Shown here: piece after piece, positions 11,783 through 23,520 of the stretch | How positions within the stretch are numbered: position 1 is the first letter of the stretch | How the letters are laid out: each line of letters begins with the position of its first letter | Assembly: GCA_023053685.1 (NCBI GenBank) | Contig: JALIGW010000002.1 | Coordinates: forward strand, 170,117,430 to 170,181,429 | Length of the DNA stretch: 64,000 bases | Reading direction: 5' to 3' | Origin: Diadophis punctatus similis | Taxonomy: Eukaryota > Chordata > Lepidosauria > Squamata > Dipsadidae | Translations under genes and position numbers: made by a program | The notes under the pieces: generated by a model | Seen by the model: the letters and a program-made list of their open reading frames with translations, nothing else | Told to the model about the DNA's origin: nothing | Database searches by the model: none

Positions 11783-11816
<34 letters not shown>
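11761..11816. repeat. (GC/GT)n-(CA)n alternating purine-pyrimidine tract
   Basis: It starts with CGTGCGCGTGCGCATGCGCA, continues as (CG)n and ends as (CA)n. All of it alternates purine and pyrimidine, a classic Z-DNA-prone composition. Confidence 0.95.
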
Positions 11817-12534
11817 ATCTGTGTCTAGTAAGACTCACCAAGAGGAAGATTAAAATTTTCTTAACTGGCTTAGAGTCAGGTTGACATGGACACAATATAA
11901 AAGATGGATGAACCCATGGGAGTTTGAGGGATTTATAAGCAGCTTAGTTCTAATGAAAAGGTTTAACCTTTACCAAACCGACTTCATTAGTAGGATGCAA
12001 ACAGCACACAACAGATAAGCAATCAGTTGCAATGCTGTGAAATAGATATACCACTGTTAGACACATGTGCAAAGGTTTTAGGCCTTTCCCATTTACTGAG
12101 AATTGTGTAAATAGCCAAATATGGATTACCCAGTGCAATTGTGCCATTTGAAAGGCCTTGTGTGAAACTAACAATATAAGCTTGCTTGTATATTTATGGG
12201 GGCCTTTTATCTGGGAACATTACTGAACATGATCTTGCATGTCTGACAAAGACTCTGCAGACTCTTAATAAAAGTTTTGGAGATTTTTAATCTATGTCTT
12301 GACTTAGTGGCAGAGAAGGGAGAGGAATGCTGGGTTTTTTTTCTCCAGGTATTTCTTTCACACAACTTACGTGGCAAGTGTAGATATGGCCTTGGATTCC
12401 TCCTTTTTCTCTTCCTGATATTTCTTTTCTTTCTCTTTATTCAAGTTCTTCTAGTCCTTCTTTTCTTTTGTCCTTTCTTTTTCTCTTCCTGGAATTTTGA
12501 AAGTCAACTGAGGGCCATACAAAACCAGGCCAAA
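11817..12534. other. No feature recognised
   Basis: Includes pyrimidine-rich DNA (12390-12500). The 103-aa ORF at 12277-12588 is Leu/Phe-rich because of the pyrimidine run and has no motif. Confidence 0.45.
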
Positions 12535-12560
12535 GCTTGCTTGCTTGCTTGCTTGCTTTT
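12535..12560 (+). repeat. (GCTT)n microsatellite
   Basis: Five to six GCTT units. Confidence 0.9.
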
Positions 12561-13686
12561 TCTCTTCCAACTTCTTTCTGAAAACTAATTTCTATCATGG
12601 TGGCAAGACATACATGCCATTATGTAGCAGCCATGGTTGTTGCTTCTCCACATTGCTCCCACCTCTGTTCTTCTCACTGACGGAATAAGAATTATTCCTA
12701 TCAAGGCGATATAGGATCTTGCTTCTTTGAAGTCATCCTTACTTAGAAAATAAAACCAAGATTCAATTCTAATTAACAAAATATTTATTTCAGTACAAAA
12801 GTAACAAAAGAATATAAACCTTATTAAGCTACATTGTCTCAGCTAAGAAATCACATCTGCCTCGGGCGAGGCTCACAAGAGAAGAAGGAAGGAGGAGACT
12901 TCTGGAATGCACACATGCGCAGTAATACATGTCACATGTCTGCTGATTAGAAAAGATACAGTAAACCTAGAAATATGGCAGAGGTGCTCAACTGGCAATG
13001 TTCACATTGTGACACTCACATTATCTTAACTTTCTCGATTTGTGGGGAACATTGCTTCAAAAAGCCATTGTACTGCACCCAAAAATAGCTGTACATTAGC
13101 ACACCATGTTGAGTTAGTACATTATTTAAAACTTATGTTTTACCACTTGATGAACATCTCTCCTAAATGTTTTCAAGACTATTAAGACTATAGTTCTTGT
13201 ATAAAATGTTATTTTAGCATTAAAAATTAACTAATTATTATGCAGAGCATTTTAGCAGCTACACATGTTCAAGTAACCTTTAGCTGAGTGGTAATTATAA
13301 ATAGCTTTCTCTACTGGGGGAAAATGGAACCAAATTAACCAGCTTTTTAGTGTCTATCAGGAATTGAAGCAGGCATAAACAATAGGAAAGAATAAAGGCA
13401 TATTTTGAATATTAAAACTTTTTTACAAGCAGTAAAACTGCAATAATAAAAACAAGCAGGGACCAAATTCCATCCCATTTCTGTATAACGTATTTCTAGT
13501 GGTAGCATAAAATTGTATAGGACTAGTGTCACAGATTTATAGTAGAGCATAAAATTGTATAGAGCTAGTGTCCCTTCACAGTAAGGTCTTTCATCATCTG
13601 TCACAAACATCTGCCTTGCAGATTACTGACCAAGAGGAGTGGAAATGATAATGGTACTGCAGGAGATGATCCAATTCCTTGCAATG

Positions 13687-13688
<2 letters not shown>
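12561..13688. other. No feature recognised
   Basis: AT-rich. A short internal repeat (AGCATAAAATTGTATAG, near 13503 and 13547) duplicates about 45 bp. No gene seen. Confidence 0.45.
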
Positions 13689-13747
<59 letters not shown>

Positions 13748-13750
13748 TTC
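13689..13750 (+). repeat. (CTTT)n microsatellite
   Basis: About 15 CTTT units; a polypyrimidine tract. Confidence 0.96.
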
Positions 13751-13909
13751 ATGCAAAGTACAGGAAATAATTTAATTTTTAATTGACAATACATACAGCT
13801 TCAAACGTTCATTGCTCAACTATGCAACATAACCAGTAGAAGAATTTTTTTTAATTGGATCATACTACAAGGAATATAATTAAAACATAACATAATAAAA
13901 TGATCTAAA

Positions 13910-14162
13910 CTATTCTCCAAAGCACCTGAGGGTAGAACAAGAAGCAATGGATGGAAACTAATCAAGGAGAGAAGCAACTTAGAACTAAGGAGAAATTTCC
14001 TGACAGTTAGAACAATTAATCAGTGGAACAGCTTGCCTCCAGAAGTTGTGAATGCTCCAACACTGGAAGTTTTTAAGAAGATGTTGGATAACCATTTGTC
14101 TGAAGTGGTGTAGGGTTTCCTGCCTAAGTAGGGGATTGGACTAGAAGACCTCCCAACTCTGT
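13910..14162 (+). mobile_element. CR1/L3-type LINE 3' end
   Basis: It contains the conserved words of this family: AAGCACCTGAGGGTAGAACA, CAGTGGAACAGCTTGCCTCC and GACTAGAAGACCTCCCAACT, ending in TCTGTTATTCT. It encodes the last residues of the CR1 ORF2 frame and the 3'UTR. 5' truncated, as usual. It runs directly into the ATTCT microsatellite. Similar copies are at 19987, 32415, 34535, 48070, 59826 and 62161. Confidence 0.9.
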
Positions 14163-14236
14163 TATTCTATTCTATTCTATTCTATTCTATTCTATTCTAT
14201 TCTATTCTATTCTATTCTATTCTATTCTATTCTATT
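14163..14236 (+). repeat. (ATTCT)n microsatellite seeded by CR1
   Basis: About 14 ATTCT pentamers continue straight from the CR1 3' terminal repeat. This kind of tail expansion is known from snake CR1 elements. Confidence 0.95.
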
Positions 14237-14261
14237 CATTGATATGTCTAATGGGCAATTT

Positions 14262-14345
14262 TATTTTATTTTATTACATTTAGAAAGCCACCCCACTCCC
14301 AATTGATTCAGAGTGGCTTACATGATTAAACAAAATGAAAACTTT
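14262..14345 (-). mobile_element. L2-like LINE 3' end
   Basis: On the minus strand it reads GTAAGCCACTCTGAATCAAT and then GGCTTTCTAAATG before an AATAAAATAAAAT tail. This is the layout of L2 3' ends ('GCCGCCCTGAGTCCC...GGCGGCATATAAAT'), but degenerate. Confidence 0.45.
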
Positions 14346-15817
14346 AAAAGAAGAATACATACACCCAGATAAAATGTACACTACATGATAAAAAAAATCA
14401 GCCATAGACTCAACAACCAACCTAACCCAAGGCCTGGGAAAACAGTCATGTTATCAAAGACTTGCAGAAATTGGAAAAATTATTTAAACTCTCAAAGCTA
14501 CCTGGAAAACAGTATATAGCTGATGACTAATGGTTTCTTCTGCGTTGTATTCTTTAGTCTATATGTATGTAAAGACAGAAAGAGCCCTATAAAATACTAA
14601 ACTTTATTATTTAAAAAATGCATGCATCATATGATCACTTTCTCACTGACTTTATTATTATTTTTTAAAGCCTAGAGTTTAAATCTTACATGAATGCTTT
14701 AAATTCCACAGGGTCAATGACCAATTGGTTATTGATTTATTGTATTGATTTATTGATTCATAGTATTGTGTTTTGATTTTAATTATGCACAAGAAGTCCA
14801 ACTTCCCTTAGAAGACCATGAAAGTACAATTAAGATGGACAGATATCCTATGCATTTTATTCTGAGTGTTTAGACCAGCAGCAGCAATTATGATGATGAC
14901 ATGCTTGACCAAGATATTGTACAATTCAGAAAAACACAGTAATTGCAAAATCGATCCAGCAAAATTAGGTCACAACTTAGCAGATAAACCAGATAGTAAT
15001 ATTAAGACAAATTACACACAACAATGTTTACTTAAAGCAATGCCCAAGTGGTGTATATACCCATTGTTAAAATAAACCAAATACTAACTGAGGAGTTAGA
15101 AAAGGGTAGATAATCAGACCCTACTTAAGCCAGCTAATAAATAAAATATTTAACCCATTTTAAAGTCCATTAAACTTTGACAGAAATGAAGAGGACAAGG
15201 GAGCCGATTCTAGAGTCTAATTTTGACTCTGAGGCAAGGTAGAGAAGGAAGGCCCTGGTCATAGAAATATTAGAACCTAACTGGATTGTTGAAAGAAATA
15301 GCAGCAGAGAAATATTAGTGGAGGGGGACGCTAAACATAACCACTAGTATTTTAAACTGGGTTTAAATCTTTATCTTGTATCCTATTTGATGAGCAGAGC
15401 AGAGCAGAGTAGTAGAGCAGAAAGCTACTCCTATTATATTTTCCTAAATATCAATTTATAATTCCTTGCAGAATGGATAGAAATAGATACTTAGGTCCTT
15501 TAGTACCATAGCATGATGGAAAGAATAATCTGGAAGACCACTTACAGCTAGACAAACAGTCCAATACAAGTATGAGAAAGTACACTTTCATAATCAAAAG
15601 TGTGGCTTCAAATGAATATGCATTTAGGTGGAATTGAAATGTCATGTATCTTTTCTATATTTTGTCAAACATATCAGACACTATTGAGGTGCTCTGTCAG
15701 AGGAACCAGAATGTTTTAGTTAGTTAGCTCTTAATTATTCAAGTTAGTTGCGTTAGTTAGTTAGCTCTTAATTATTCAATAATAAATATAAGTGATCCCT
15801 TAGATGGGCCTCTAGAC
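14346..15817. other. No feature recognised
   Basis: AT-rich DNA. A short (GCAGA)n-like patch lies at 15390-15420 and a tandem duplication (AGTTAGTTAGCTCTTAATTA, around 15717 and 15757) at the right end. Confidence 0.5.
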
Positions 15818-15952
15818 CAGAGGTCTTCAAACTTGGCAACTTTAAGACTTGTGGACTTCAACTCCCAGAATTTTCCAGCCAACATAGCTGGCTGGAGAAT
15901 TCTGGGAGTTGAAGTCCACAAGTCTTAAAGTTGCCAAGTTTGAGGACCCCTG
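15818..15952. mobile_element. Palindromic hAT MITE (CAGGGGTCCTCAAACTTGG)
   Basis: A 135-bp foldback: the left arm CAGAGGTCTTCAAACTTGGC and the right arm ending TTTGAGGACCCCTG are inverted copies over nearly their whole length, sharing ACTTCAACTCCCAGAATT. Flanks share CTAGAC, so the 8-bp duplication is blurred. Non-coding. Relatives at 17758 and 41241. Confidence 0.85.
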
Positions 15953-17757
15953 CTAGACACTGATGTCCTCAAAGTTTATTACACAAGCTGAAGTATTCTT
16001 GCCAGTTGTCCACTACCAGCAATAGATACTATTATACTCTATTTTCATGCAATGCCCAGGAGATTTTGGGGACTGACATAATGCCATTAAATTAACTCCA
16101 AAATTCATCATTATCACATATTTCAGTTCAGCATGGTCAATATACATTCTAGACTATTTCGGCTGGGAGATCATAAAGTTATGTCAGAGATGCCTGAACA
16201 TGAATGTCACTGGATTTTGATCTTCACACTCGAACTGTTCTTCAGGGCATGAGCTTGCTAGCTGGCCTTTACTCCAAGTCCTCCGACACATGGAAGTTGG
16301 ATTTTAATATCTTGTTTTGTTTGTTTTTAATTACAGAGGTTGTTTAATGAAAGTATAAACCAACGATGCATAGATTCACCTGATTGCCTTGGATAAGTTA
16401 AGTGCTGAATAATGCGTGTCCATGCCCAAGGTCAAACCTTCTTATCGAGAAGCTATAATTTATTTCAAAAAGTCAACAATATAAACTTGGAGGTCAAAAA
16501 ACACTGAAAACATTTAACCAGCAATCATTTATTATCCTTAGATCAGCATTTGATAATCCCAGGTCAGGTTCATTAATATATTTTGGCATTTATTAATAAC
16601 TGCAAGAACAGTGAGAGAGCATTTGTGCATAAAGCTACCACTTTAAGACTGATGAACTTGGTGTTCACCCATTTTCAGTAGAACATCTTAATAATAAATA
16701 ATATTCAGTTGCAGTATAGTCACAATCTGCAGCATCTAACAGCCTGGAACTCCTTTATCTGCTTAAAGTATAAACACTACATTTTTGCTATCCCCCCCCC
16801 CGCCCCGCCCCAACCCGTAATGGAAATGTAAAGAAATGTAATTCTTAGAAAGCATAGCAATTCCTGTTCCCTAGTCCTCATATCTATCTCTCTGAGTAAG
16901 ATCAATATTATCCAAATTACCTACTCATGATTTAATGAGACACAGACTTGATGGAAAAAGAAATGGGTATTATTTAAAACGCTCTCTTTAGCATTAGCTG
17001 AAAATTAGTGATACTTCTGTTTAATTGTATTATCCATATATGCATCCTCATAAGCCATGCTAAGAAATTAAGTAATGTCTAAATGAAAATACTGAAGGTG
17101 CTAATTTTGTCACTGTGAACAGAATTTATAGCAGCCTGATAGACTTTTTCTTTTCCATAGCATCTAGCTTGAAAACCTAATGAACGATGAATCATGCATA
17201 CTTTTCACTGAGTGAAAGGCATTTCAAAAATGTGATATCAAGAGTAAATTAAAAGGTGCACATTTAAAAATTGGAGGGTATCATCTGAATATTTATTTGT
17301 AAGTTTTATTTTTCAAGTGCCTTGTCATTAAACTACCGGTATTTCTATTTTTTTACTTCAGGAATCAGGAAGACTTAAGACAGCTGCCTGAAAAGTAAAT
17401 ATGTCATTTTTTTTTGCAGTAAGAAGCAGAAGAATAAGGATCAAAAATATGTTGAAAATTAAGAGCTTGTAACCCACAACTTGGAATACAAGAGTATCTA
17501 CAGTACTCAATTAGCATTGATCTTCAAATCTCCCCCTTTGATTTTATATTCATGAATATTATAATGTTATGTTATAATCCAGATCTGGGTCAAAAGCTTG
17601 AATAAGCATAATTGTATGCCTCAGAAAGATCAGAAAAGCTTATAGAGGAAATAAGCCTATAGCTGGGAGCAGCAACCCTCATTGCCATTTTCTACTCTAA
17701 ATTTTAAGCTTAAAAGGATCAAATAAATTTCCCTTTGTTTTTAGGGTCCCTTTAAAC
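15953..17757. other. Repeat-poor stretch
   Basis: No interspersed repeat is recognised apart from a C-rich run at 16790-16815. The part around 16980-17270 has mixed composition with several homeobox-like TAATT words and could be conserved noncoding DNA, which sequence alone cannot show. Confidence 0.45.
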
Positions 17758-17851
17758 CAGTGTTTCTCAACCTTAGCCACTTTAAGATGGCTGGGGAATT
17801 CTGGGAGTTGAAATTCACACGTCTTAAAGTGGACAAGCTTCAGAAACAATG
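17758..17851. mobile_element. Short palindromic hAT MITE
   Basis: Ends CAGTGTTTCTCAACCTTAGC and CAGAAACAATG; flanks CTTTAAAC and CTCTAAAT are a degenerate 8-bp duplication. The middle holds AATTCTGGGAGTTGAAATTC as in the 15818 element. 94 bp. Confidence 0.75.
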
Positions 17852-18269
17852 CTCTAAATCTTTAAGTTGGCTAAGTGCCTGAGAGGAAGAGGCCACCCAA
17901 TAACACTCTAAATCCCTCTCTGAAAGGGTTATACATTTTTCAGAGATAAAAGATAAAAATCTAAAAAACAGAAGAAAATGGTTTTATGTGATTATATTGC
18001 TCAGGATTTCACTGCCACAAAATCAAGTAGCCCAATTGGGCCGCAACTAATTATGTACTCTTTTCAACACTAATAGTGAGAAATCATAGAAGGCCAGGGC
18101 TTTGAAGACATCAGGGGACTGGATTAATTGTGAAGAACTGTCTGAGCTGATCCTGGAAGTTATAGATTTTCCTTCATTATACCATGAATTATTGTAACAT
18201 TAATCATGGAAGTGGTGTTGTATGCTTTTTACTGGTATTGAGCTGAAATATCCCTAAATGTTTTGGAGG
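17852..18269. other. No feature recognised
   Basis: No repeat or gene is recognised. Confidence 0.4.
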
Positions 18270-19175
18270 TTTACTGGAAGACAAAGTCAATTATAACGGC
18301 TCTGATTTGGATTCCAGGCGAACAAAATCCATTATGGCAAGTCTCAGGCCATATCGAGGATTCATTTGATTTAATAGAGCCAGAAGCTGAGGGATCCTCT
18401 ATAGTCTGAATTCTGCTACCTGCAAGCTCGATCTGGGCCCCTCCTGAATTATTTGGATATCTAGGGGAGTGCCAAAAAGGCTCTGAGAGTTGTTAATCTA
18501 ATCTTGCGTGGTTTCTTCTCTGGCAATATTACACTGCTAACCAGAGCATACAAAACATTTGTTAGACCAATTCTGGAATACAGTTCACCTGTCTGGAACC
18601 CGCACTACATATCAGACATTAATACAATCGAGAGAGTCCAGAAATATTTCACTAGAAGAGTCCTCCACTCCTCTGCTCGCAATAAAATACCTTATTCCAC
18701 CAGACTTGAAATATTGGGATTAGACAATTTGCAACTACGTCGCCTCCGATCTGATCTAAATGTAGTTCATAAAATCATATATCAAAAAGTCCTTCCTGTC
18801 AATGATTACTTCAGCTTCAACCGCAACAATTCACGAGCACGTAACAGATTCAAACTTAATGTAAACCGCTCCAAACTCGACTGCAGGAAATACAACTTCA
18901 GCAACAGAATGATCAATGCCTGGAATGCACTACCTGATTCTGTGGTTTCTTCCCCAAACCCCCAAAACTTTAACCTTAGACTGTCTACAGTCAACCTCTC
19001 CCCATTTCTAAGAGGTCTGTAAGGGGCGTGCTTAAGCGCACCACTGTGCCTACTGTCCCTTTCCTACTGTCCTATTGTCCTTTTTTACCGGTACTTTTTA
19101 CTGATGTTATGTTTATACAAACAACTACTATACTGTACATGCTTGACAAAATAAATAAATAAAATAAAATAAAAA
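18270..19175 (+). mobile_element. LINE of the CR1/L2/Rex1 group, 3' part
   Basis: It contains the C-terminal RT frame at 18504-19022, a GC-poor 3'UTR and ends ACATGCTTGACAAAATAAAT followed by (AAAT)n. The left boundary is uncertain. The same 3' end is found at 52912 (plus) and 55095-55590 (minus), so this is a real repeat family. The clade within the Jockey superfamily is not resolved. Confidence 0.75.
18504..19022 (+). pseudogene. LINE reverse transcriptase C-terminal domain
   Basis: 172 aa of open frame. It begins in the region reading RAYKTFVRPILEYSSPVWNP (residues 14-33), then IERVQKYFTRRVL (43-55) and STRLEILGLDNLQLRRLRSD. These are the post-catalytic 'YKTYVRPILEYASPVWNPH...IE.VQRRFTKR' segments of Jockey-superfamily LINEs. 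It ends with FLRGL and a stop at the natural terminus. The catalytic palm motifs lie upstream and are lost or out of frame. The frame continues a few codons 5' (RVVNLIL) so the Met is not a true start. Not a host gene. Confidence 0.8.
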
Positions 19176-19986
19176 AGTGTGAGTAGCTGGCTGTAGGAGA
19201 AAGTCAGTGCCTCCCTGGTGGAGAGCAAAGAGCCACATGCCTTAAAGAAAGTGGTAGTGTTCTTTTTCCTGAAGAGGCCCTTCCTGGACTTCACTGCTTT
19301 TGATAACTTTCACCTAGTTCTAATCTCACTTCTTCACAGTGTTTGGTAAGAAGGTAAGAGAAAATCAGCTATATAAAATCTTAGATGCAACAGATTTTCT
19401 TGAGTCTTTCCAGTTAGGCTTCAGAGATTATTGGACATAAAAATGTTGATTGCTGTAGTCAATTATCTCCAGTAAGATCTTGAAGAGTAGGAGTATGCGC
19501 TGGAGATCTCTGGTTGGTAAAGACAATCTCCTGATCAATTCATGCTGCCTTAAGAAAATGTTCCTCTCCCAGTACTACAGCTCCAACACTATGATGGGAA
19601 AGAAAGAGTTGCAAGTACTTTCTCAGGAACAATGGGGAAGGAGGGAATCAAGGTCCTTCAGAGTCATAGCACTTACTCTTTCATTCTTTATTTTCCAAAG
19701 TTCATTTTTAAAAATCCAGTGGTGCATAAGATGATGGTTTTTGTGGTACCCATGGTAAGGATGCATGAAGACAGTTAATTACTAAGGTTAATTTATTTAT
19801 AGTTTGCCTTCCACTCAAGATTTCCTCTCCTAATTTTTCTCCACACAACCATCAGAGAAGGTGGGGCTGAGAGAGAGAGAAATTGGCACAGAGTCACCCC
19901 ATGAGCTTCAGTAACTCAGAGTGGAAAACCATTCCACCATAATGATAGTACAAAAGTCAAGAGATCCCTGCTTGCCTCCTCTTATA
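19176..19986. other. Mostly unassigned
   Basis: 19785-19960 contains GGGGCTGAGAGAGAGAGAAA and AGAGTCACCCCATGAGCTTC, words typical of tRNA-SINE bodies, so a degraded SINE fragment is possible. Nothing else is recognised. Confidence 0.4.
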
Positions 19987-20528
19987 TGGATGGAAACAGT
20001 GGATGGAAATTAACCAAGGGGAGAAGAAACCTAGAATTAAAAAGAAATTTCCTAACAATGAGAACAGTTAACCAATGGAATGGCTTGCCTTCAGAAGTTG
20101 CCTTGCTTCATCACTGAATGCTTTTAAGAAGAGACTGGCCAACCACTTATCTTGAATGGTATAGAGCAGTGGTGCTTAAATCTGGCCCACGGGGCCGGCC
20201 TGGAAATAGCAAAGGACCAGCCTGCGGTGCTTGGTCAGCCAAAATGGAGCACGGGGGTGCATGCAGCCCCCCCCCCGTGCCCCATTTTTGGCCTGTACGA
20301 CCTCTTGTAGAACCCTGCCAGAGGCGGGGCCTCCACCCCATTTTGGCCAGCAGGGCGCTGCAGGAGGCATCCGTCCCATCTCCCCCTGTGGCCGGCCCAC
20401 AGTGGTGAACTACAATGCCCTCAAAGAAATCCAATTTGATACCCCTGGTATAGAGTCTCCTGCTTGTGCACGGAGTTGAACTCGAAGACTTCCAAGGTCC
20501 CTTTCCAACTCTGTTATTCTGTTATATT
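19987..20528 (+). mobile_element. CR1/L3-type LINE 3' end, split by a hAT
   Basis: The CR1 parts are 19987-20166 (GGATGGAAATTAACCAAGGG... CCACTTATCTTGAATGGT) and 20456-20528 (GAAGACTTCCAAGGTCCCTT... CTGTTATTCTGTTAT). The hAT at 20167-20447 and its duplication sit between them. Removing the insert restores the family consensus order. Confidence 0.88.
20167..20447. mobile_element. hAT MITE nested in CR1, perfect 8-bp duplication
   Basis: 281 bp; ends CAGTGGTGCTTAAATCTGGC and AATTTGATACCCCTG; exact GTATAGAG flanks at 20159-20166 and 20448-20455. The interior is GC-rich with a (C)10 run. The 82-96-aa ORFs on both strands are by-products of its high GC. It is younger than the CR1 copy it interrupts. 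Confidence 0.93.
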
Positions 20529-21145
20529 GGTTTTAATTTCTCAGACCCCCCTCCTTTTCTTTATTTACATTGCCTTATTATTTGTAATACATTGTTATCT
20601 TTATTCCATAATGCACTAATATAGTCTATCTCTGTAACCTTCTCCTATTAAAACCCTAAATCTAACCAAGCATATTAGATCCTCATTGAAAATTTGTTGA
20701 CCAAAATACTAGGAATAAATATTACTTAAAAGGAAATAACAAGCAGCTTCCTCTTCTGTGGCATGGCATGGCAAGGTGCGAATATCATAGTTATAGTGCT
20801 TAAACTGAGACCTACAAAGGTTCAAAAACAAATTCCCTCCATAGAAATACTTCAATCTCATTACAGGTCAAACCTGGCTTTTAATAGGGTGATCTAATGG
20901 CTTATTATTTAAATGTAGTGGGACATAAAGGAGCTGAACAATTTCAAAGTCACACCTTCCATTCCAAGTAGATGTTCAAACAATTGATGGCCAGGAACAG
21001 AATGACCCTGGTCTAGTTGTCATTGTTTACCTTCTGACTGCCCCATCCAGTATGTTGTAACATTCATCACAGACTGATTTGAAGAGATGTTGTTACAAAC
21101 AAAGCATTCAAATTAGGATGTGGCTCACAGAAGGACTATTTTACA
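20529..21145. other. No feature recognised
   Basis: AT-rich DNA; no gene or repeat recognised. Confidence 0.45.
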
Positions 21146-21147
21146 TA

Positions 21148-21633
21148 CCGTATTTTTCGGAGTATAAGACGCACCGGAGTATAAGACGCACCTTAGTTTT
21201 TGGGGAGGAAAATAGGGGAAAACAATCTGCCTACCAGGTATTCATCTGGCTAGCATCCTTAGTCTGGTCAGCTTCAGCACATTATTTTATCCCCTGGTTA
21301 GGACTTAAAAAAACCTTCTTCTGAGAGAATAACAATGAAAGAGCCTGCAAGCCGGTAAGAGCTGGGAAGATAGTTAGCACCTGGTTAGGGCTAGAAAAAA
21401 ACTTACTCGGAGCAAGTAGAGCAATGAAAAAAAATTCTGCAAAGACTTAGGGCTGGAAAAACATTCTTTGGAGAGAGTAACAATGAAAAAGCCTGCAAGG
21501 TAAGAGCTGGGAAGATCTGTTAGCACCTAGTTAGGGCTGGAAAAAAAAGCTGCATTCAAAGTATAAGACGCACCCAAATTTTCAGCCACTTTTAGGGAGG
21601 AAAAAGGTGCATCTTATACTCCAAAAAATATGG
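21148..21633 (+). mobile_element. TA-flanked MITE, copy B
   Basis: 486 bp between TA dinucleotides (21146-21147, 21634-21635). Left end CCGTATTTTTCGGAGTATAA with the ACGCACC unit doubled; right end CTTATACTCCAAAAAATATGG. The interior repeats a roughly 95-bp module (AACAATGAAA...GCCTGCAAG...GGTTAGGGCT) about two and a half times. By eye it is nearly identical to 29201-29684 read in reverse. No coding capacity. Confidence 0.9.
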
Positions 21634-22349
21634 TATGCATATCACAAATGTACCTTGCATTTTTTTTGTCTGATAATACTTTTTTCCTCTAATTCTAATT
21701 TATGTTAAATAAGTTTTAAATTAACACTCATTTCTACTGCATATTAACAGTAACTGTAAAAAAAAGCTAGGTTTATTATGGCAGTCTGCTAAATACATAT
21801 ATTATTTCTAGTACTTAGACAGGTTAGAACATTCCTTCAAAATTGTTCAAAACCAGTCATCTAATGCAATATAATCTAATATAATGTATAATAATTATGC
21901 TGTGTGTGATATATAATTATATCATCATTCATCATCATCAGACAATCAGCCATTGTCTCTCCACTGCAGGATGAAGGCCTCGTCTGCATGTTTCCAACCA
22001 ATATGGTCCTGAGGTTTCTTTTTCCAATTGGGCCTGCGATACTTACTGATGTTGTTGATCCATCTTAGGTCTCTTTCATGAATGCTTTTTATAAAATGGG
22101 ATCCATTCTATGACTGTCTTGGTCAACCTGCCATCAGTTCTTCTTGCTATGTGACCAGCCTATTTCTATTTCAATTCTTTTACTCTCTTGATGATATTGT
22201 ATACTTTTGTTTGTTCTCTAATCCATGTGCAGGTCTTTTTATCTTGTCTTGTAATACCAAGCAGGCATCTTTCCATGGCTCTTTGCACCACTCATAGCTT
22301 TTATATCGATTGTGAAGTTAGTGTCTATGTTTCACCAGCATATGTTAGA

Positions 22350-23520
22350 GCAGATAGCAAACACTGATCGAAAACTTTTCTCTTCAGGCATAGTTCGGGA
22401 AGGTAGTTCTTCAAAATTATGCATAGCTTGCTGAATGCCTGCCAACCACATTTAACACGCTGGTCAATTTCCTTTATTGTATCACCTTCTATTGAGATCT
22501 GTTGGCCAAGGTATATGTAGTGGTCTACTACTTCTAGTTCTTCTCCATATATAAAGAATTTTCTTTCTTTGGTGAATTTATATAAACATAATGTGAATTT
22601 ATGTATTTGGTGAATTTATATAAACATAATGTGGCTGTTCTTCAGGTTTATTTTTTAAACCAAATTGTTCTCCTAGCTTTGTGCAGCTCTTGTATGTGTC
22701 TTTGTAGCTCTTCTGGATCTTGTGAGAAGAGAACAACATCATCTGCAAATCTTAAGTGATTTAAATAGGCGCCACTGATGTTTATTCCATCTTTTGCCCA
22801 GTCTAGTTTGTGAAATATTTCTTCAAGGCAGGCTGAGAAAAGGATATGTGATATTGTGTCGCCTTGTCATACACCTCGTTCTATGATTTCTATTATTTCT
22901 ACACCTTCTATGATTTCTATGATTTCTACTTCAAGATCATTAAGGCAAATTGTCACCATTGTTTTTTCATACATTGATTGTAGTAAGTTTATGTAAGCAG
23001 TGTCTATGCATTGGTTGGGCAATGCATTAAGTACTGCTTGCTGGAATACTGAGTCAAATTCCTTTTTGTAGTCAATGAAAGCGATGCACAGAGACATGGT
23101 GTACACATTGTGTCCCTCAAAGACTTGCTGAACAACCTGGATGTGATCTATTGTGCAGTAGCCACTTCTGAACTCTGCCTGCTCCTTTGGCTGTGCATCA
23201 TTTAATGTTCTCAATATTCTTTTTGCTGTTTTCTTGGTGAAAATCTTATAGATGATTGAAAGTAGGCTTATTGGATGGTAGTTCTTTAAATCATCTTGAG
23301 TCCCTTTGTTGTGGTGAATCACTTCAGCATTTTTCCATGCATTGGTTGTTTTTTCTTCTTTGAGGCATCTCGAGCATAGTTTTGGTAATATCTTGTGTAA
23401 ACTATGACCGCCAGCTTTCAGCATTTCAACTGTAACACAGTCATTTCCTGAAGCTTTGCCATTTTTCATTGATTTTATAGCACTTGATACTTCCTCCACT
23501 AAAATATCTCGCATTTCCTC
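22350..23520 (-). pseudogene. RTE reverse transcriptase (decayed)
   Basis: The 215-aa frame 22867-23514 shows NGKASGNDCVTVEML (residues 18-32), NYHPISLLSIIYKIF (78-92), EQAEFRSGYCTIDHI (111-125) and FIDYKKEFDSV (146-156), the fingers and palm motif A of RTE-type enzymes. After a frame change, RFADDVVLFS, the catalytic motif C, is found near 22731-22755. The catalytic Asp residues are thus still present although the frame is broken. C-terminal pieces (RWINNISKY, WKHADEAF-like) continue to about 21990. A tandem duplication of TATGATTTCTA in 22880-22925 inserted repeated Glu-Ile-Ile codons. Inactive. Confidence 0.85.

Noticed and set aside
15717..15785. Tandem duplication AGTTAGTTAGCTCTTAATTA as a regulatory repeat
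   Set aside because: A simple two-copy slippage duplication in AT-rich DNA; no further evidence.
15818..15952. microRNA hairpin
   Set aside because: The palindrome is a hAT MITE with family members elsewhere; nothing indicates a Drosha/Dicer product.
18504..19022. Host gene of 172 aa
   Set aside because: Clear LINE RT C-terminal motifs and a LINE 3' tail directly downstream; repeated at 55095-55590.
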